DNA from: Stratiolaelaps scimitus
Taxonomy: Eukaryota; Arthropoda; Arachnida; Mesostigmata; Laelapidae
Reading direction: 5' to 3'
DNA length: 64,000 nucleotides
Assembly (NCBI GenBank): GCA_019614645.1
Contig: JABWDB010000017.1
Span: 2,988,501-3,052,500 of the forward strand
The notes below the pieces were generated by a model. The model was not told the DNA's origin and searched no databases. It saw only the letters and a program-made list of their open reading frames with translations. Position 1 is the first letter of the stretch. Each line of letters starts with the position of its first letter. This document shows, piece after piece, positions 46,688-57,640 of this stretch. Both the position numbers and the translations under genes were made by a program.

Positions 46688-46891
46688 GTCGTTTTGGTCC
46701 TCCTCTACCTTCGTAGGTCTTTTCAGCGATCAGCGTTAGGGATGGTGGTGAAATGTTGGAGAGACGGTGTGGAGCTGTCGATAGCCTTGGATCATGCTCG
46801 GGCCGAGGGGCGTACAGGCAGTAGGGCATGCTTGGCTAGTGAATTATTTAGACGCGGGCTCATCTTAGCCGCGTCTGTCGCGTTTGGCTAG
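46688..46891 (+). CDS. Candidate exon behind a strong acceptor, ends in stop
   Basis: The acceptor GAGCTCTCTTTGCAG ends at 46687 and the frame is open at phase 0 for 67 codons to TAG 46889-46891. About 40% of codons begin with G (hand count). The reading starts hydrophobic and becomes mixed and basic (WRDGVELSIALDHARAEGRT). If real it is a last coding exon; the preceding exon is not identified. No family is recognised. Confidence 0.25.
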   Translation, partial: VVLVLLYLRRSFQRSALGMVVKCWRDGVELSIALDHARAEGRTGSRACLASELFRRGLILAASVAFG

Positions 46892-47382
46892 CCTCCACAA
46901 GCCGACGATCGGCACCCACATTACCTGCGGGCAAATGGCCGACCACTTGGCCGTAAATCGAGGACCCGCGGACGAAGATAACGACGAAAAGATGGCTTAC
47001 TCAGTGGCTCCTTCCCAGAAACGGAGCAGCAGCAGCAGCCGAATACAGTGATTACGTCTGTCGACAACTGCTCGGCTGCTAGCAAGAGAGTGTCGTGATG
47101 AAAACACGTGTGTATTGACCTTAAGAAAATATCGACGTTTGATTGTCTTGATGGATCCTATAATCTCTTTCTCTCGCTCTCTCACTCCCACCCACACTCC
47201 ACCCCGAGGTCGGACACGGTATTGCTGCGAGGGATATACACTTGCGCGCATGTCATGAAGCACGAACTGTGCTTGACTACGACAAACTCGTGGATAACTA
47301 TAAAGAATGAAGACGCGCGTGCAGTTCGCTGGCGTTCGCTGGTTAATTCGTCGTGAACGAATAAAGTTATGCCACCTAATCG

Positions 47383-47580
47383 ATGCCATTTGTGAGCAAA
47401 ATCTTTAGGGCCATAGTTAAACCATATCTGATTGGTATTAAGGACGTTGTTTGTTTTTTCGATTACTCCTTGCTATATTTGTCATCAGTCTGTGATCCTT
47501 GCCTCGCAGATGCAAGAATATATTGTGGAACAGAGGGAGGATGTGAGTTCGACATCGGTCGCTGTGCCCCGGTCAGTTAG
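47383..47580 (+). CDS. Small ATG ORF with Cys-rich tail, overlapping a microexon-like segment
   Basis: It starts at ATG 47383 and stops at TAG 47578-47580, giving 65 residues. The C-terminal third has spaced cysteines (CDPCLADARIYCGTEGGCEF). In a different frame, a 33-nt segment (47510-47542, reading MQEYIVEQRED) lies between a textbook acceptor (CCTTGCCTCGCAG) and the donor GGAT|GTGAGT. Only one of the two readings can be right and neither has independent support. Confidence 0.2.
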   Translation: MPFVSKIFRAIVKPYLIGIKDVVCFFDYSLLYLSSVCDPCLADARIYCGTEGGCEFDIGRCAPVS

Positions 47581-47599
47581 CATGTGTAGTGTGTATGTT

Positions 47600-48840
47600 T
47601 TCGTCGAATAACGTTGGTGTCGAATAGAAAACACTATGACAAAATAATGGGTCCTATGAAAAATCGGCTTCATGAACAAATCTGGTTTATGGATAAAAGT
47701 CTGTTTCATGGGAGAAAAGCTTGCCAACTTGAATGTTGTATACTGCGGAAAGTATTAGGAATTTGCGAAACATTCTAACGAAAAATTTGCTTCGTTTTCC
47801 GAGCTCTATACAATAGGTACAAAAGTGGCTTCTCGGAAAGAAATCTAAAAAATATCAATGCAAAGGTTACCTAATGGGACACCTCCTTCAACGGTTAGTT
47901 GGAAAAAAGCTATCGGAGCAATGTAATGCAGGTAATTGTGTAAACGCAACTGGATCACGACGTTTCTGCAACAGTGCAATTATTAAGTCTACGAGGCAGT
48001 ATAGTGGGATAACTGAAACTTTAGGGATCTAAACTGATCAGTGTTTGATAACGAGACCTTATCATTATACCAGCCCAGGTTGTATAGCATTACATGATAG
48101 TTGGATTTATAGGTAACGGTTTCAATCCCGCTGTTGAGCTCCACATCGAGAGAGTTCTGCAGGACTCCTAAAACCCGGCAATCTCCAGGTGTCTTGAGGC
48201 GAACGGTCATTTTGCTCGACATCGTTTACAACGACAACAGTGGCTCACTGACGGTCTTCGGTAGTACTGGAAGTTTGTTCGTGTGTTCGCGTTGCGGTGG
48301 TGGCGTTGCTCCGCGACGCTGCACAAGAAATATTGCCACTTGCGGGTCGCTTGGTCCACTCCCACGATATTACGTCCTATTTGTCTGGCTGCCTCTGTGG
48401 AGTGTCGTGTCGGAATGGTCTACGTCGAACTGCCAGTGAGAACGACGGCGTATTTTCGAGGAAATGGCACAGGATGACGTGGGCTACGAAGCGATCATGG
48501 AAGTAGTCATGGTCAGCAGCAAGCCAACCGTGGACAACTTTGAGGCGGGCGCCCCACAAGGCTACGAGGCATTACGAGCCTAGACAACTGGGTGGCCATC
48601 GAAACAAGACGGGGTCAGAGGGAACTCGTTTATGTTGTGTCATGTGTGTTGAGTGCTACCATCTAACTAAGTAGCGGCAGAATATGGATTTCATCTTGTT
48701 CACTACGCTACTGAGCCCTGCCCCCTCCCCCGGTCGCTAATCGAACTTCGTTGAAATTGGTGAAGTTTGTTGTCCTGGACGTATTAATAACCGATAATAA
48801 GATCAAAATGTGGACAGAAGAAACAACTTTATTTCTGTCA
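47600..48840. other. No supported gene
   Basis: Three overlapping plus-strand frames at 48134-48506, opposed by a minus-strand frame, are open over moderately GC-rich sequence. There is no start or splice context. Confidence 0.45.
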
Positions 48841-48849
48841 TTGATGACA

Positions 48850-48885
48850 ACCAGATAGTGTATCAGACTCGATACACTATCTGGT
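48850..48885. repeat. Perfect 15-bp inverted repeat (6-nt loop)
   Basis: The arms ACCAGATAGTGTATC (48850-48864) and GATACACTATCTGGT (48871-48885) flank the loop AGACTC. The stem is perfect and compact. No poly-T run or hairpin-binding context suggests a function. Confidence 0.95.
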
Positions 48886-49421
48886 ATTCTGGTTTATTCG
48901 AAGAAGGAAAGTCCACTAAGCCTTACAGTCAACTCACTTTTAAATAGTCCAACATTCCCCTCTCATCGCGCTTTTCACGATGATCTCCATGCTATTCTGA
49001 GCTTGCTTCAAAAGTGTATTTTTGAGGCTAACGACGAACCGAATAGAGGCTCTCTCTGTCTCTCTCTCTCGTTGGACTCAAGTCTTCATCTCCAGGACCC
49101 TCCCCTCTGCTGCTGTCTCCCCCTCACCGGTACCATCACCTACTTGACTACGCTTCCGTTTAGCCTCCTTAGACTGTCGATGTGGGCGCTTAGATGTCGA
49201 AATCACCGAAAGGCAGACTGGACGAAAGCCAATAGGCGAAATTAGCCAGCCTTAGTCAGCGAAATCAACTAGGGCCTATCGCTAAAGGCTTTCGTTATGT
49301 TAATAATACCATCGAGTTGACTATATTCATGTCGGAAAGCGCCAGCTGTACACTCACCGAGGCAACATCAACAATCAATCTTATCATCAAGAACGATAAG
49401 ACGCGCCTTTTTTTGTTTTAG

Positions 49422-49754
49422 GCACACGATTTGCCGCTATACGCCAAATCTGAATATGCCCTCATGGTAGACCGAGAGGGCAATGCCATTCAGGCGGAGC
49501 TTATTATTATATGGAGATTTGGCGCAGAGCCACAAGCGAAGAAGCGGTTCGAACATGCTGGAAAACGCGCTAATCCTTGTGGAACCGGGAAAATAGTCGG
49601 GTTTCCCGAAAAGCGATATTGGCTTCAAGTTGTCCTCGCAACCGAGGTCGCATATCGTTTATCAATTTGTAGGCACCCCGTTGGGTTCGTAGGCTTCTCA
49701 TTCATAGATTTCGTACCGGAAACAGATGCAGCTGACTTTAGCTCTAAGCTCTAA
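49422..49754 (+). CDS. Candidate terminal exon, 110 codons, unknown protein
   Basis: A strong acceptor (CTTTTTTTGTTTTAG ending at 49421) precedes a frame open at phase 0 from GCA to TAA 49752-49754. About 38% of codons begin with G by hand count. The reading is well mixed, with acidic, basic, aromatic and hydrophobic residues (LYAKSEYALMVDREGNAIQA; FEHAGKRANPCGTGKIVGF; YWLQVVLATEVAYRL) and no repeats. It looks like a folded cytosolic or nuclear domain, but I do not recognise a family. Directly upstream, an ATG at 49329 is in the same frame and is separated from it only by the acceptor's TAG. So either the exon is spliced from further upstream or an old gene carries this stop. The opposite strand is open for only 63 codons. 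Confidence 0.42.
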   Translation, partial: AHDLPLYAKSEYALMVDREGNAIQAELIIIWRFGAEPQAKKRFEHAGKRANPCGTGKIVGFPEKRYWLQVVLATEVAYRLSICRHPVGFVGFSFIDFVPETDAADFSSKL

Positions 49755-49965
49755 CACCTAGACGTGCGGATCGTATGCCTGTCATCTGTTTCAAGGGAAG
49801 TCTTGGCGACTGGCCGGTTACCGATGTACTACTTCAGTTCAATGTGAGGCTTATTTACGGAACTTGTACATATAGCAATGTAGATACGCTCTTGTTCTCG
49901 CCTTAAGAAATATGTTAAAAGTAAAATAACATGAATAGAGCACGTAGCCCAGATTAAGTAGTGGA

Positions 49966-49969
<4 letters not shown>

Positions 49970-50013
<44 letters not shown>
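49970..50013. repeat. (AT)n microsatellite, 44 bp
   Basis: Uninterrupted alternating AT run. Confidence 0.97.
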
Positions 50014-50015
<2 letters not shown>

Positions 50016-50590
50016 ACAATTTCAGCTCCTCAAACACAATATACTAAGATCTCTTATGAGTGCGCCGGTGCCCATTCTCTCTTACTGATTCTAAGGCAAG
50101 CATAGCCAGTAGAAGCAGCAGCGGCAATATGCAGGCTGGTGAACTGTGGTCGTCTTGTATCACTTTGTCTGTCTTCAGCTACTTTGTCCATTGTAATGCA
50201 CGTGGTGGGCCCAGCACACAAACACGCTCCGGACATACATTGGTACAATATTATAATATAATACCAGCCAAACACATGCGTGCACACCGCGTGGCAATAT
50301 CTTTCTTTCGCTGGCTATTTATTCGCTCAGTAGGATCTATCTCGATTGGTTGATCATCCGCTAATCGCCTCACAGGCAAGTCCTCATATTGGTCCTTCTA
50401 CCAGCCTCGTCCGGCGTCAGTAGATGACCAGCTAGAGGCCTTTGCGACCCAGGACCTTCCTGTCTTCTACCAATAGCTCGTTTGAGGGAATGCCAGGTTG
50501 TTGGGCTCTGTAAGCTCACCCTGTGACTACTAAATACTCCCACTAGTATAATGCTGCCACAGCGTCGACCTACCTTCTGTAGGGCTCATC
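50014..50590. other. No supported gene
   Basis: Opposed 97-codon (plus) and 77-codon (minus) frames at 50.05-50.35 kb. Neither is preferred. Confidence 0.45.
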
Positions 50591-50596
50591 GTACGT

Positions 50597-51210
50597 TTGC
50601 TCGTTCGCCTTGTTGTCGAGATGTGTATCTCTCCCTCTTTTTCTCTCAATTTCTCGCTGGCTAGCTGGCCTTTTCACGTGGGGCTTGACGGGGCGAACGT
50701 TGTAGCTGGCGATCCTATCCGTCGGGAGGTTGTGCTTCTACGGGTGCTGCGACTACCCCTCGTCCGGACCCTGCCACGACCCCTTCTGGCCAGTCGTCCA
50801 GTGCTCTTCTTCTGTATATAGCAGCAGCTTCAAAGGTAAGCCCATAATCCCGACTGCAGCGGCAGCCGTCTCCACCGTCAGTAGCCTGCTTCGTCCTCGT
50901 TCCTCCGTCCGTGGTTGCTTTCTTGCTAGCGGCAGCTCGAACGGCAGTCAGCCGACGCTGTCGCCTAATCCGGGGGTGGCGCACCTGCACACGAGACCTA
51001 CATTTGCCTCGTACCCGGTGCAGGAGGAGGAGCAGCACCACCACCAACACCGGCACCAGCCGCCGCTTCCGATCCGCGTCGATCTGCCGCTTCCATTGCT
51101 ACTATTGCTTGCTAGCGGCCACGCTGTCTGCTTAGTTGCCTCAGCTGCTTGCTGGGCCCGCCTGCTCTTCTGGGCTCTTGCTGCGCTGAGATCTATGGCG
51201 GGATAGAGCG
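50597..51210. other. GC-rich block with a strong donor and competing frames
   Basis: A strong donor (CTTCAAAG|GTAAGC) begins at 50836, following a pyrimidine-rich stretch. It fits the end of a plus-strand first exon. The plus-strand 158-codon frame reads through it to 51206 and ends with a very hydrophobic Leu/Ala/Cys run that is partly CTG/CTA repeat. A 113-codon minus-strand frame starts with a Leu/Val-rich stretch resembling a signal peptide, encoded by the same repeat. I cannot choose between them. Confidence 0.28.
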
Positions 51211-51219
51211 AGAGAGAGA

Positions 51220-51856
51220 TAGAGAGGACGAAAGTGGTCTGTCAGTCGGAGCAGAAATAAAGGTTCGTGTAGCATTGGAGGCCACTGATTGGGGAAGGGG
51301 TCGAACGAGACTAACGCTGCTAGCACAGTCACATTCCGTGGTCCGCCAGAAGGGGCAGGGCAATGCCATCCAAAGAGACCATTGCGGCGTTGGCTGCCGC
51401 TGTTGCCGAGGTAGGAAACGTCGGCGAGCAGAAACGGCCACCACTAGCCCAACAGCATTGGCCCGGCTTCGGCAATGGGCACGGTAGGCAATCCATTGGA
51501 AAAACTGACTGACCATAAGACGACCATTGGCCATTCGGTGGAAACGAAGACCCGGCCCGCGAGCAAGAGAGAGAGAGAGATAGATAGAGAGAGAGAGAGA
51601 GGACAGGCCAACGGGCAAATAGAGAGATAAAGACATGGAGAAGCGCACGCAGACATAAGCACGCACGCACACCGACTGACACTCAGACACACAGACAGAT
51701 AGACGCCCACACACGCAAACGTACTTAGATAGCGCGGCCGACTGATTGAACGGTCCATACGGCTCGTTTCGGCCTGCTCGGCCTACGTGAAATGCTGACG
51801 TGCAACGCTGGACTGCCTTGAACTAGGCCGTTCGGATACCGAGAGAAAGATGATGA

Positions 51857-51916
<60 letters not shown>

Positions 51917-52230
51917 CAACAACGAAGCCTAAATATATAGCAATATATAATACGTACATATGTGTACGCACTATGGTAGGAATCTAGCGCTCGCTGATAG
52001 TGTTGTCGATGATATGTTCGAGTAGTTAAAGGAGGACAGGTTTTAATAAACTCACGTCTGAAATATTATTCATTATGCATTGTCATACAAACCCAATTAG
52101 TGTGTCTCACCCTGAACGGCACGGGCAAGGTTTTCAGCGAGGGTAGGGGTCCTGAGTAAGTTCAGTCCTCTCTTGCAAAAAAAACCTAAGTAGTAAACGT
52201 ATTGCTTCGCGCAAGCCTAGTGGAGTGACA
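51220..52230. repeat. Simple-repeat zone: (GA)n, (CA)-rich, (AT)n/(AG)n
   Basis: (GA)n at about 51566-51601, a degenerate CACACGCACGCAC/CAGACAGATAGAC tract at about 51650-51720, and a compound (AT)n (51857-51880) joined to (AG)n (51880-51917). Long Ser/Leu frames on the minus strand here are repeat translations. From 51.92 to 52.23 kb I see nothing. Confidence 0.9.
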
Positions 52231-52239
52231 TGAACATAT

Positions 52240-52587
52240 CTATCTCGTCAGGGAATTCAAACCGAAGATTTTATCTTTTTTTTCTAAGAAATATATCGTC
52301 GGCTGCATTGCCAGCTTTTGGACACCTTCATCTGATAACAGCGAATTTATAATCACACCGAGTTCACCGAGTGACCTGATTCGCGTTCGTTTTGTTAACG
52401 TAGCGACACGAGAACTTATGTCGTCATTACTGAGATATCGCAGTGTGTGCCACTCGGCCTTCTTGAATATAATAACTGAATCGTCGTACATCGGCCTTCT
52501 CTGGGATAAGTATACAACAACGTTCGACTCATTACTAAATGATCGCCGGCAGAAAGTACCAGTGGTAACGATTTCGAGCAGTCCCCT
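52240..52587 (-). CDS. Coding-like ORF, 83 residues from ATG, frame open for 116
   Basis: The frame follows a stop at 52588-52590 and ends at TAG 52240-52242. The first ATG is at 52489-52491 (MYDDSVIIFKKAEWHTLRYL). About 61% of codons after the ATG begin with a purine. The residues alternate charged and hydrophobic, ending in a Lys-rich tail (FLEKKDKIFGL). It has no repeats and no membrane span. The open stretch before the ATG (TTGTFCRRSFSNESNVVVYL) is protein-like too, so this may be an exon rather than a complete ORF. The opposite strand is open for 72 codons. The piece around KKAEWHTLRYL resembles short PC4-like or other DNA-binding segments, too briefly to name a family. Confidence 0.36.
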   Translation of the reverse strand, partial: RGLLEIVTTGTFCRRSFSNESNVVVYLSQRRPMYDDSVIIFKKAEWHTLRYLSNDDISSRVATLTKRTRIRSLGELGVIINSLLSDEGVQKLAMQPTIYFLEKKDKIFGLNSLTR

Positions 52588-52639
52588 TCACAAAGCAGAA
52601 CTAATGGTCGAACACGGTCGCCCTAAGTTCTCATAAAAG

Positions 52640-53340
52640 TTGTGTCACTCTTGTCAACAAAATATGACACGAGCGAGGCCGAACTTAAGCATTACTATAT
52701 TCAACTTTTCTTGTGGTGTACGGCATGTATAAACATGTCGACTTATGTGGCATAATACGGACGTTGGTAGATGTTGGTCCGACGGCTCAGGTTAGTGAAA
52801 GAGATTATTATCGGTGCAGTTAAGGTCGGCACACCTGCGCCTGTCAATGCTGTATTAGTCCGGCGGAACAGGCATCAGAGCAACTGGTACTATCCTGATT
52901 GCTCTTCTGCTCACAGCTTACCCGGGCTTTGATCGCTTGCAACCTGCCAACCTGCCGTTTCGTCCTGATAGGCAGAGTAGGCCAGACCTCTTGGATTCAA
53001 GTAATATCCATAATAACAGAGCTACTTTTGCCAGGTCATAGGTCTCCTAGGCACCAAACGTCGATGCTGTGTCGATCATTTTAGGTGGAGTCTAACCTGG
53101 CTAATAAATGGGTTCGGCAAATTAACATAAAATAAATTCATCTTGCTGTGAAAAGTGCAAATCCAAGACGCACCCTGTTTCATTAAACGAATTCGATAAC
53201 TTTTGGATTCCACTTTGAGCAACTTTTGTAATTCTACGATTATCTGCGTTTAAAGAGGGCCTAGTCTGTTGCACATACTGAGACTAAAATAGAATGCCGT
53301 TCTAGCAAAAGAAAACAAAAATTGTCCTTACACTAGAGCG
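52640..53340. other. No supported gene
   Basis: One 61-codon plus-strand frame (52899-53084). Otherwise stops are frequent. Confidence 0.5.
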
Positions 53341-53349
53341 ACTTGAACT

Positions 53350-54250
53350 GCGAGAACTATTGAGCAGTGCCCTGACCTGTGCACAGTTGGCCATCCCCTC
53401 ACTACGCAACCAGCTACTAACCTCGGCAACACCTCCGTCCGGCAGACTATTTCTCCACCTGGGATTGCCCGCACCGAGCTTGTGCGCTGTTCCCGTTGTT
53501 CCGTTATGCCAGGCCCTCTATCCGAGTTTGGGTTTGATCGTTGCTTGCTTGCGGCGGTGGCCAGGACACGACCTCCTGGCTGTTTGACAGCCGCAGCGCG
53601 ACGAGGAGTTTCCTCGTTGTTCGTTCGTGTGACGCCGTGACTGTCAGATCCATCAGATCCACACAGCGGGATAGGGCGCACCGAGGGCGGGCGGGCAGGC
53701 GGCGGGGTATCGAATCCGGTAGCCTAGACCCGTTCAACAACGGTCAGAGTGACCCCCATGGTCCCCCCCGCCATCCGCGACAGATCAGACCACGCTCCCT
53801 TCGTTTAGCCTCTCCGCATCACCCCATCCGGCCACCTCGACCACAGGGCAAGGAAACGACTGGCGACTTGGCTGGGTGGCCGCCCACAGAGATTCGACTG
53901 ACCAGCAACGAACTGGTCACGGCCAACGAACCCACGGCACACCACGACTTGTGCCTCACCCGTGACAGCTCCGCGCATGTCACAACCTCCTTAGTTTGAG
54001 CTTGGTGGACGCCGTCTGCTGCTTCTGCGTACTCGTACTGATCCGCGGAACTCCTTGGTGATTGGGCTGCTCCTTGCCTATTCGGCTACTTGCTCTACGA
54101 CAACGGCACCGTCGCCACGAACATTGCTCACCCAAAGAAAGAAACTTGGAGGATGAACGGACCGACGGACGGTCAGGTCTAACAGGCATCCTCGCACCGT
54201 TCCTTGGCATAAGCGAGCACGAATCACAGCAGACTTCGACAGAATGTTTG
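53350..54250. other. GC-rich block with competing frames
   Basis: A 152-codon plus-strand frame (53541-53999) is Arg/Pro/His-rich, then more balanced near its end (PPTEIRLTSNELVTANEPTA). A 117-codon minus-strand frame covers its first half and a 174-codon minus-strand frame begins where it ends. Residue composition slightly favours the plus frame. No splice or promoter evidence. Confidence 0.25.
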
Positions 54251-54282
54251 AGAGTCGTTCGGGGCACGAAGACGAAAGGGAG

Positions 54283-54297
54283 ATATATATATATATA

Positions 54298-54334
<37 letters not shown>
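54283..54334. repeat. Compound (AT)n/(GA)n microsatellite
   Basis: An AT run of about 28 bp with one interruption is joined directly to a GA run of 24 bp. The same AT-then-AG order is seen at 51857-51917. Confidence 0.96.
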
Positions 54335-54719
54335 ATGACAGTGAGAAAACTACTCAGCCCCAGTGAAAGACTCACTGACGGACAGCGGCGTGATGGATTG
54401 AAGTGGGTATTGACACGTATGGTAAGGCACATGCCATACGGCCATTGAGGGGTTATAAGGGAATAGGGGGTTGGTTGGAAGGCAGGACGGCGCAGCGTCG
54501 GCACCGAATAATGACAATGTGTACAGGGTGGGGTGTGTTGGACAACGATCGGGCGACTGTTACCAACGCTGCGATCATTGACGATGCCTTCGCCGGTCTC
54601 TGGGTTACGGAGCCTAAAAAAATAACTTGAGTAGTACCGTCGCCTCAGTAAGGCTAGTACGAGCGGCTGAGGGCAGTGTCTTTTGTCTGATCTACAGGGT
54701 TACAGAAAAACGAAAAAAA

Positions 54720-54760
54720 ATGATGCATGTTTCAATGATGAACAATGATGCATGTTTTTG
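54720..54760. repeat. Direct repeat of ATGATGCATGTTT
   Basis: Two 13-14 bp copies lie about 26 bp apart, with AATGATGAACA between them. The second copy provides the ATG ATG start of the frame at 54745. Confidence 0.85.
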
Positions 54761-55134
54761 TTTGTAACATGCTGACGGATTGCAACAACGATTGCCTTTC
54801 TGGTATAGCAAGGGATGATGCCAGTAAAACATTAGTGCGGACAACCAGTGGCAAGAGCTGTCGACTCGTTTTCGACATCTACAAATCTTTGCTACATAAG
54901 ATTTGCGTACGTAAAGTACGTAAACTTTACTACATAAACTTGACGAAACCTCTACATCCATTCTCTGGCACACATCATTTACCGCATGCGAATTACCATC
55001 CGTACGCGCCAGCACCCACCAATGCGCTCGGCCCCTCTTCTTATTCTGTATCGTACCAGTTCCTGTTCACTGTTATTGACATACGCAGCAACAGCAGCGT
55101 TTCATGCAAACACGGACCGCGCAGAGAGCGGTAA
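54745..55134 (+). CDS. 129-codon ATG-initiated frame, unknown
   Basis: It starts at ATG ATG (54745-54750) and ends at TAA in GAGAGCG|GTAACG, so the end could also be a donor. The middle is basic (YKSLLHKICVRKVRKLYYIN) and the later part is Pro/His/Tyr-rich (LPHANYHPYAPAPTN). Another overlapping plus-strand frame (54986-55330) and a minus-strand frame of 107 codons cover it. It is intermediate in quality. No family is recognised. Confidence 0.2.
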   Translation: MMHVFVCNMLTDCNNDCLSGIARDDASKTLVRTTSGKSCRLVFDIYKSLLHKICVRKVRKLYYINLTKPLHPFSGTHHLPHANYHPYAPAPTNALGPSSYSVSYQFLFTVIDIRSNSSVSCKHGPRRER

Positions 55135-55139
55135 CGTAG

Positions 55140-57640
55140 AGGCCACTTGCTCCAACGACACTCCGGTAGAAGCAGCAGCCGCCGCAGAGATGAGGAGGCA
55201 ACATGTCCCTATTTCAAAGGCTCCGGATGACCAAAGGCGACCTCGAATGATAAATCATCGTCGTGAGGGAGCGAGATGTGACTCTCTCTCTCTCTCTTCA
55301 TTTCTCGGTCAGCTTTCTATACCTAGGTGAGTGGGTGGTTGGATGCTGGTGGGTGTGTGCGATTGCGACTGCGGCTGTCCGAGCGAACAGCGAGCGCGTA
55401 AAGCCACGGATCTGTCGGAAGTGAAAACGGACAGCTAGCCTGCCATCCTGGACACCGGATGCCACGAGGGCTCAACCACAAGATCTATGGGGCCTGTGAG
55501 TATTTGTTCAAGTGTTGCTACGATGTCGTAACCTGGCCGGATCAGTTCAGTTGCTCGGGGATCGTCGTTGCCACGAGGAGCGTCCACAAAGAGCAAAATG
55601 ATGGATGGGAATGAGTGCCATGTTGCGGATATGCAGGGCTCTTGCCCCAGCTACAGAGACTGGTGTGTGTGTGTGTGTGTCTGGGCGTGTGTGCCTATAT
55701 AAAATAACAGGCAGACAGCCGACGAGCTCACTCCGTAGCAGCACAACGGCGGGTGGAGGTGTATTTTGAAGTTGTCGTCTCGTGAAGCTAATTTCTGCAA
55801 TAACAATGGTCTTCTTCTCACGAAATATTTCAATATTTGGAACAGTCTTGCTTGACTGACGCAAGCCAGCCCACATATCCCAAGCTCCAAACGCTTGCCA
55901 CATCTATAACGAAACCTTTGCAACTGAATGCGACTCTACCCCGCAGTTCGATGCATCTGGTCAGCAGCCACGCAGAAGCTTGTTTCGAACCTTGAGTCGA
56001 CCCCTTCCCCATGCATGCCGCTCGCTTGAGGGGGTCGACAGGACGGGCAAAGAAGCGTAATCGAGTGCCAGAGTCCCAAAGGGGATATAGTAACAGAACG
56101 ATCCTTGCAGCGGTCCTTGCAGGCCGTGTTCATGCCTAACGCACCCTTCCCAATATGTTCTTCCAAATAGTCGACCCTCGAACAGAACCGAATGGCGGCC
56201 AATGTCGATTCGGACATTGGCGTTCCCGTTGCGTTCATCACGATGGCCAAGAGGAACCGCGGCGCGAATGAGACAGGGAACGAATGCAAAGGCTACACAG
56301 AAAGGGAGAGAAAGAGAGAGAGAGAGAGAAGCGCGGAGCATTAGAGAGATAGAGCCTTTGAGAGAGGATGGAACAGATCCCGTGTGTTGAGGTCCTAAAC
56401 GGGTCTAGAGAGAACTGCGGGGCTTCAGTTCTGCAGGTCCGGTTTGGCCTCGTTCGGCGTTTGGCGTCGCATGCGACGAGCGACGGAGGAACAACGACCG
56501 TCGGGAGGGAAGAGCCGGGACCTGGCCCTGCCTCGGTCGTCCGAGGCTTGCGCCAGCCGCCGCAGACCGCCGCCGGTTGCTTCTGCTGTGTACCGAGATG
56601 CACCCGGCATACGGTGGCAGCCAGCATATATCGGCGAATCAGGCACCACGAAGCGTCCCTAGCGCCCCCACCAAGGGTTAATGGCACTGGCACTCTCTTT
56701 TATACTGGAAGGGACATGAGAAGATGGGTCCGGCCACGATACGTTGCGTTGGCGCATGAGGTCGGACCGCACCAAGGGTGTTGTTCCCTTGCTGAAACTG
56801 GCGGTATACAGCCAGACAGACAGGCAGGGAAAGAGAGGGTGCGCCACCGGCCCATGGAGATGATGCGGGGAGACAACAGTACCACCACAGTCTCGTGTGT
56901 ATGCTTCGACAGACAGATGCGTCGCCTAGATGCGCCTGTGTGAGAGCCTGCGCGGATGTATGTCTGTGTGAGCTAGCGACCGGCCGGCCGGCCGGTCGAC
57001 CGACAGTGTCTGTCAGACTATCCGGACCCGCTAGACTTGTGTTATGTGCCGCGTCGTATCGGCACAGAGCCGCATCGTATCCCGCCCACGTCCCAACGCC
57101 CTTTCCGTAGATGGCGGCAGCTAGCATAGCTCGGGCGGGGGGGGGGCTCGCATCGCGTGCCATTGCTAGAGGCCATGGCACCGGCAACGGAGGCAATGTG
57201 TTCATGGCGGCATCCGATGCCGCCTGGTTTTGGTCCTGTTGTTACATTCCCTTGGGGCACAGGGGGAACGCTGCGCGCTGCTAATTGTTCGTTACGCCTG
57301 CTGGCTCCCAGAAGGGAGGAAACGCTATGGGCTATGTAGCCATAGGCCGCCGCCGCCGCCGCCACAGTCCGCACGCACGTCTCTGCAGGCAGGACGTTCG
57401 GGCTCGTAGAGGCTGCTGTAGGATGAGGGCGAAGCCTGAGAGACGGGTGGAATACCGGTGAATGTCTGCTGTAGCGCACGCCAGCGTTGTGTGGCTGCAG
57501 CGGATGGGAATAGGTAGCGGCTGTGTACACGAATGTGTGTATACTGGCTTCTGCCTGTGATTCGGCAGTGTGTCTCTACCTCTGCGGACAGCTAGGCTAG
57601 CACGCGGGAATAGGTGATGAGATGAGGTTGATGAGGGCAG
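55140..57640. other. Longest GC-rich block; many overlapping frames
   Basis: Plus- and minus-strand frames of 100-191 codons overlap throughout (56368-56943 plus; 56693-56238, 57205-56678 and 57530-57042 minus). The minus frame at 57530-57042 starts MYTAATYSHPLQPHNA and contains an Ala run from the CCG repeat at 57346-57363; its Tyr/His/Pro-rich start looks most like a disordered region of a regulatory protein. Simple repeats: (GT)n 55663-55680, (GA)n 56306-56329, (GA)n about 57663-57681. I cannot assign a strand with confidence. Confidence 0.3.
56977..56998. repeat. 22-bp perfect palindrome built from CCGG units
   Basis: CGACCGGCCGGCCGG continues to GCCGGTCG and is identical to its own reverse complement over 22 bp. 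It is a tandem of GGCC and CCGG sites inside the GC-rich block. Confidence 0.95.

Noticed and set aside
51193..51971. Ser/Leu-rich minus-strand frames up to 173 codons
   Set aside because: They derive from GA, CA and AG simple repeats.
55651..55903. Thr/His-rich minus-strand ORF over the (GT)n tract
   Set aside because: The THTHTHT run is a repeat translation, and the rest of the frame has no support.
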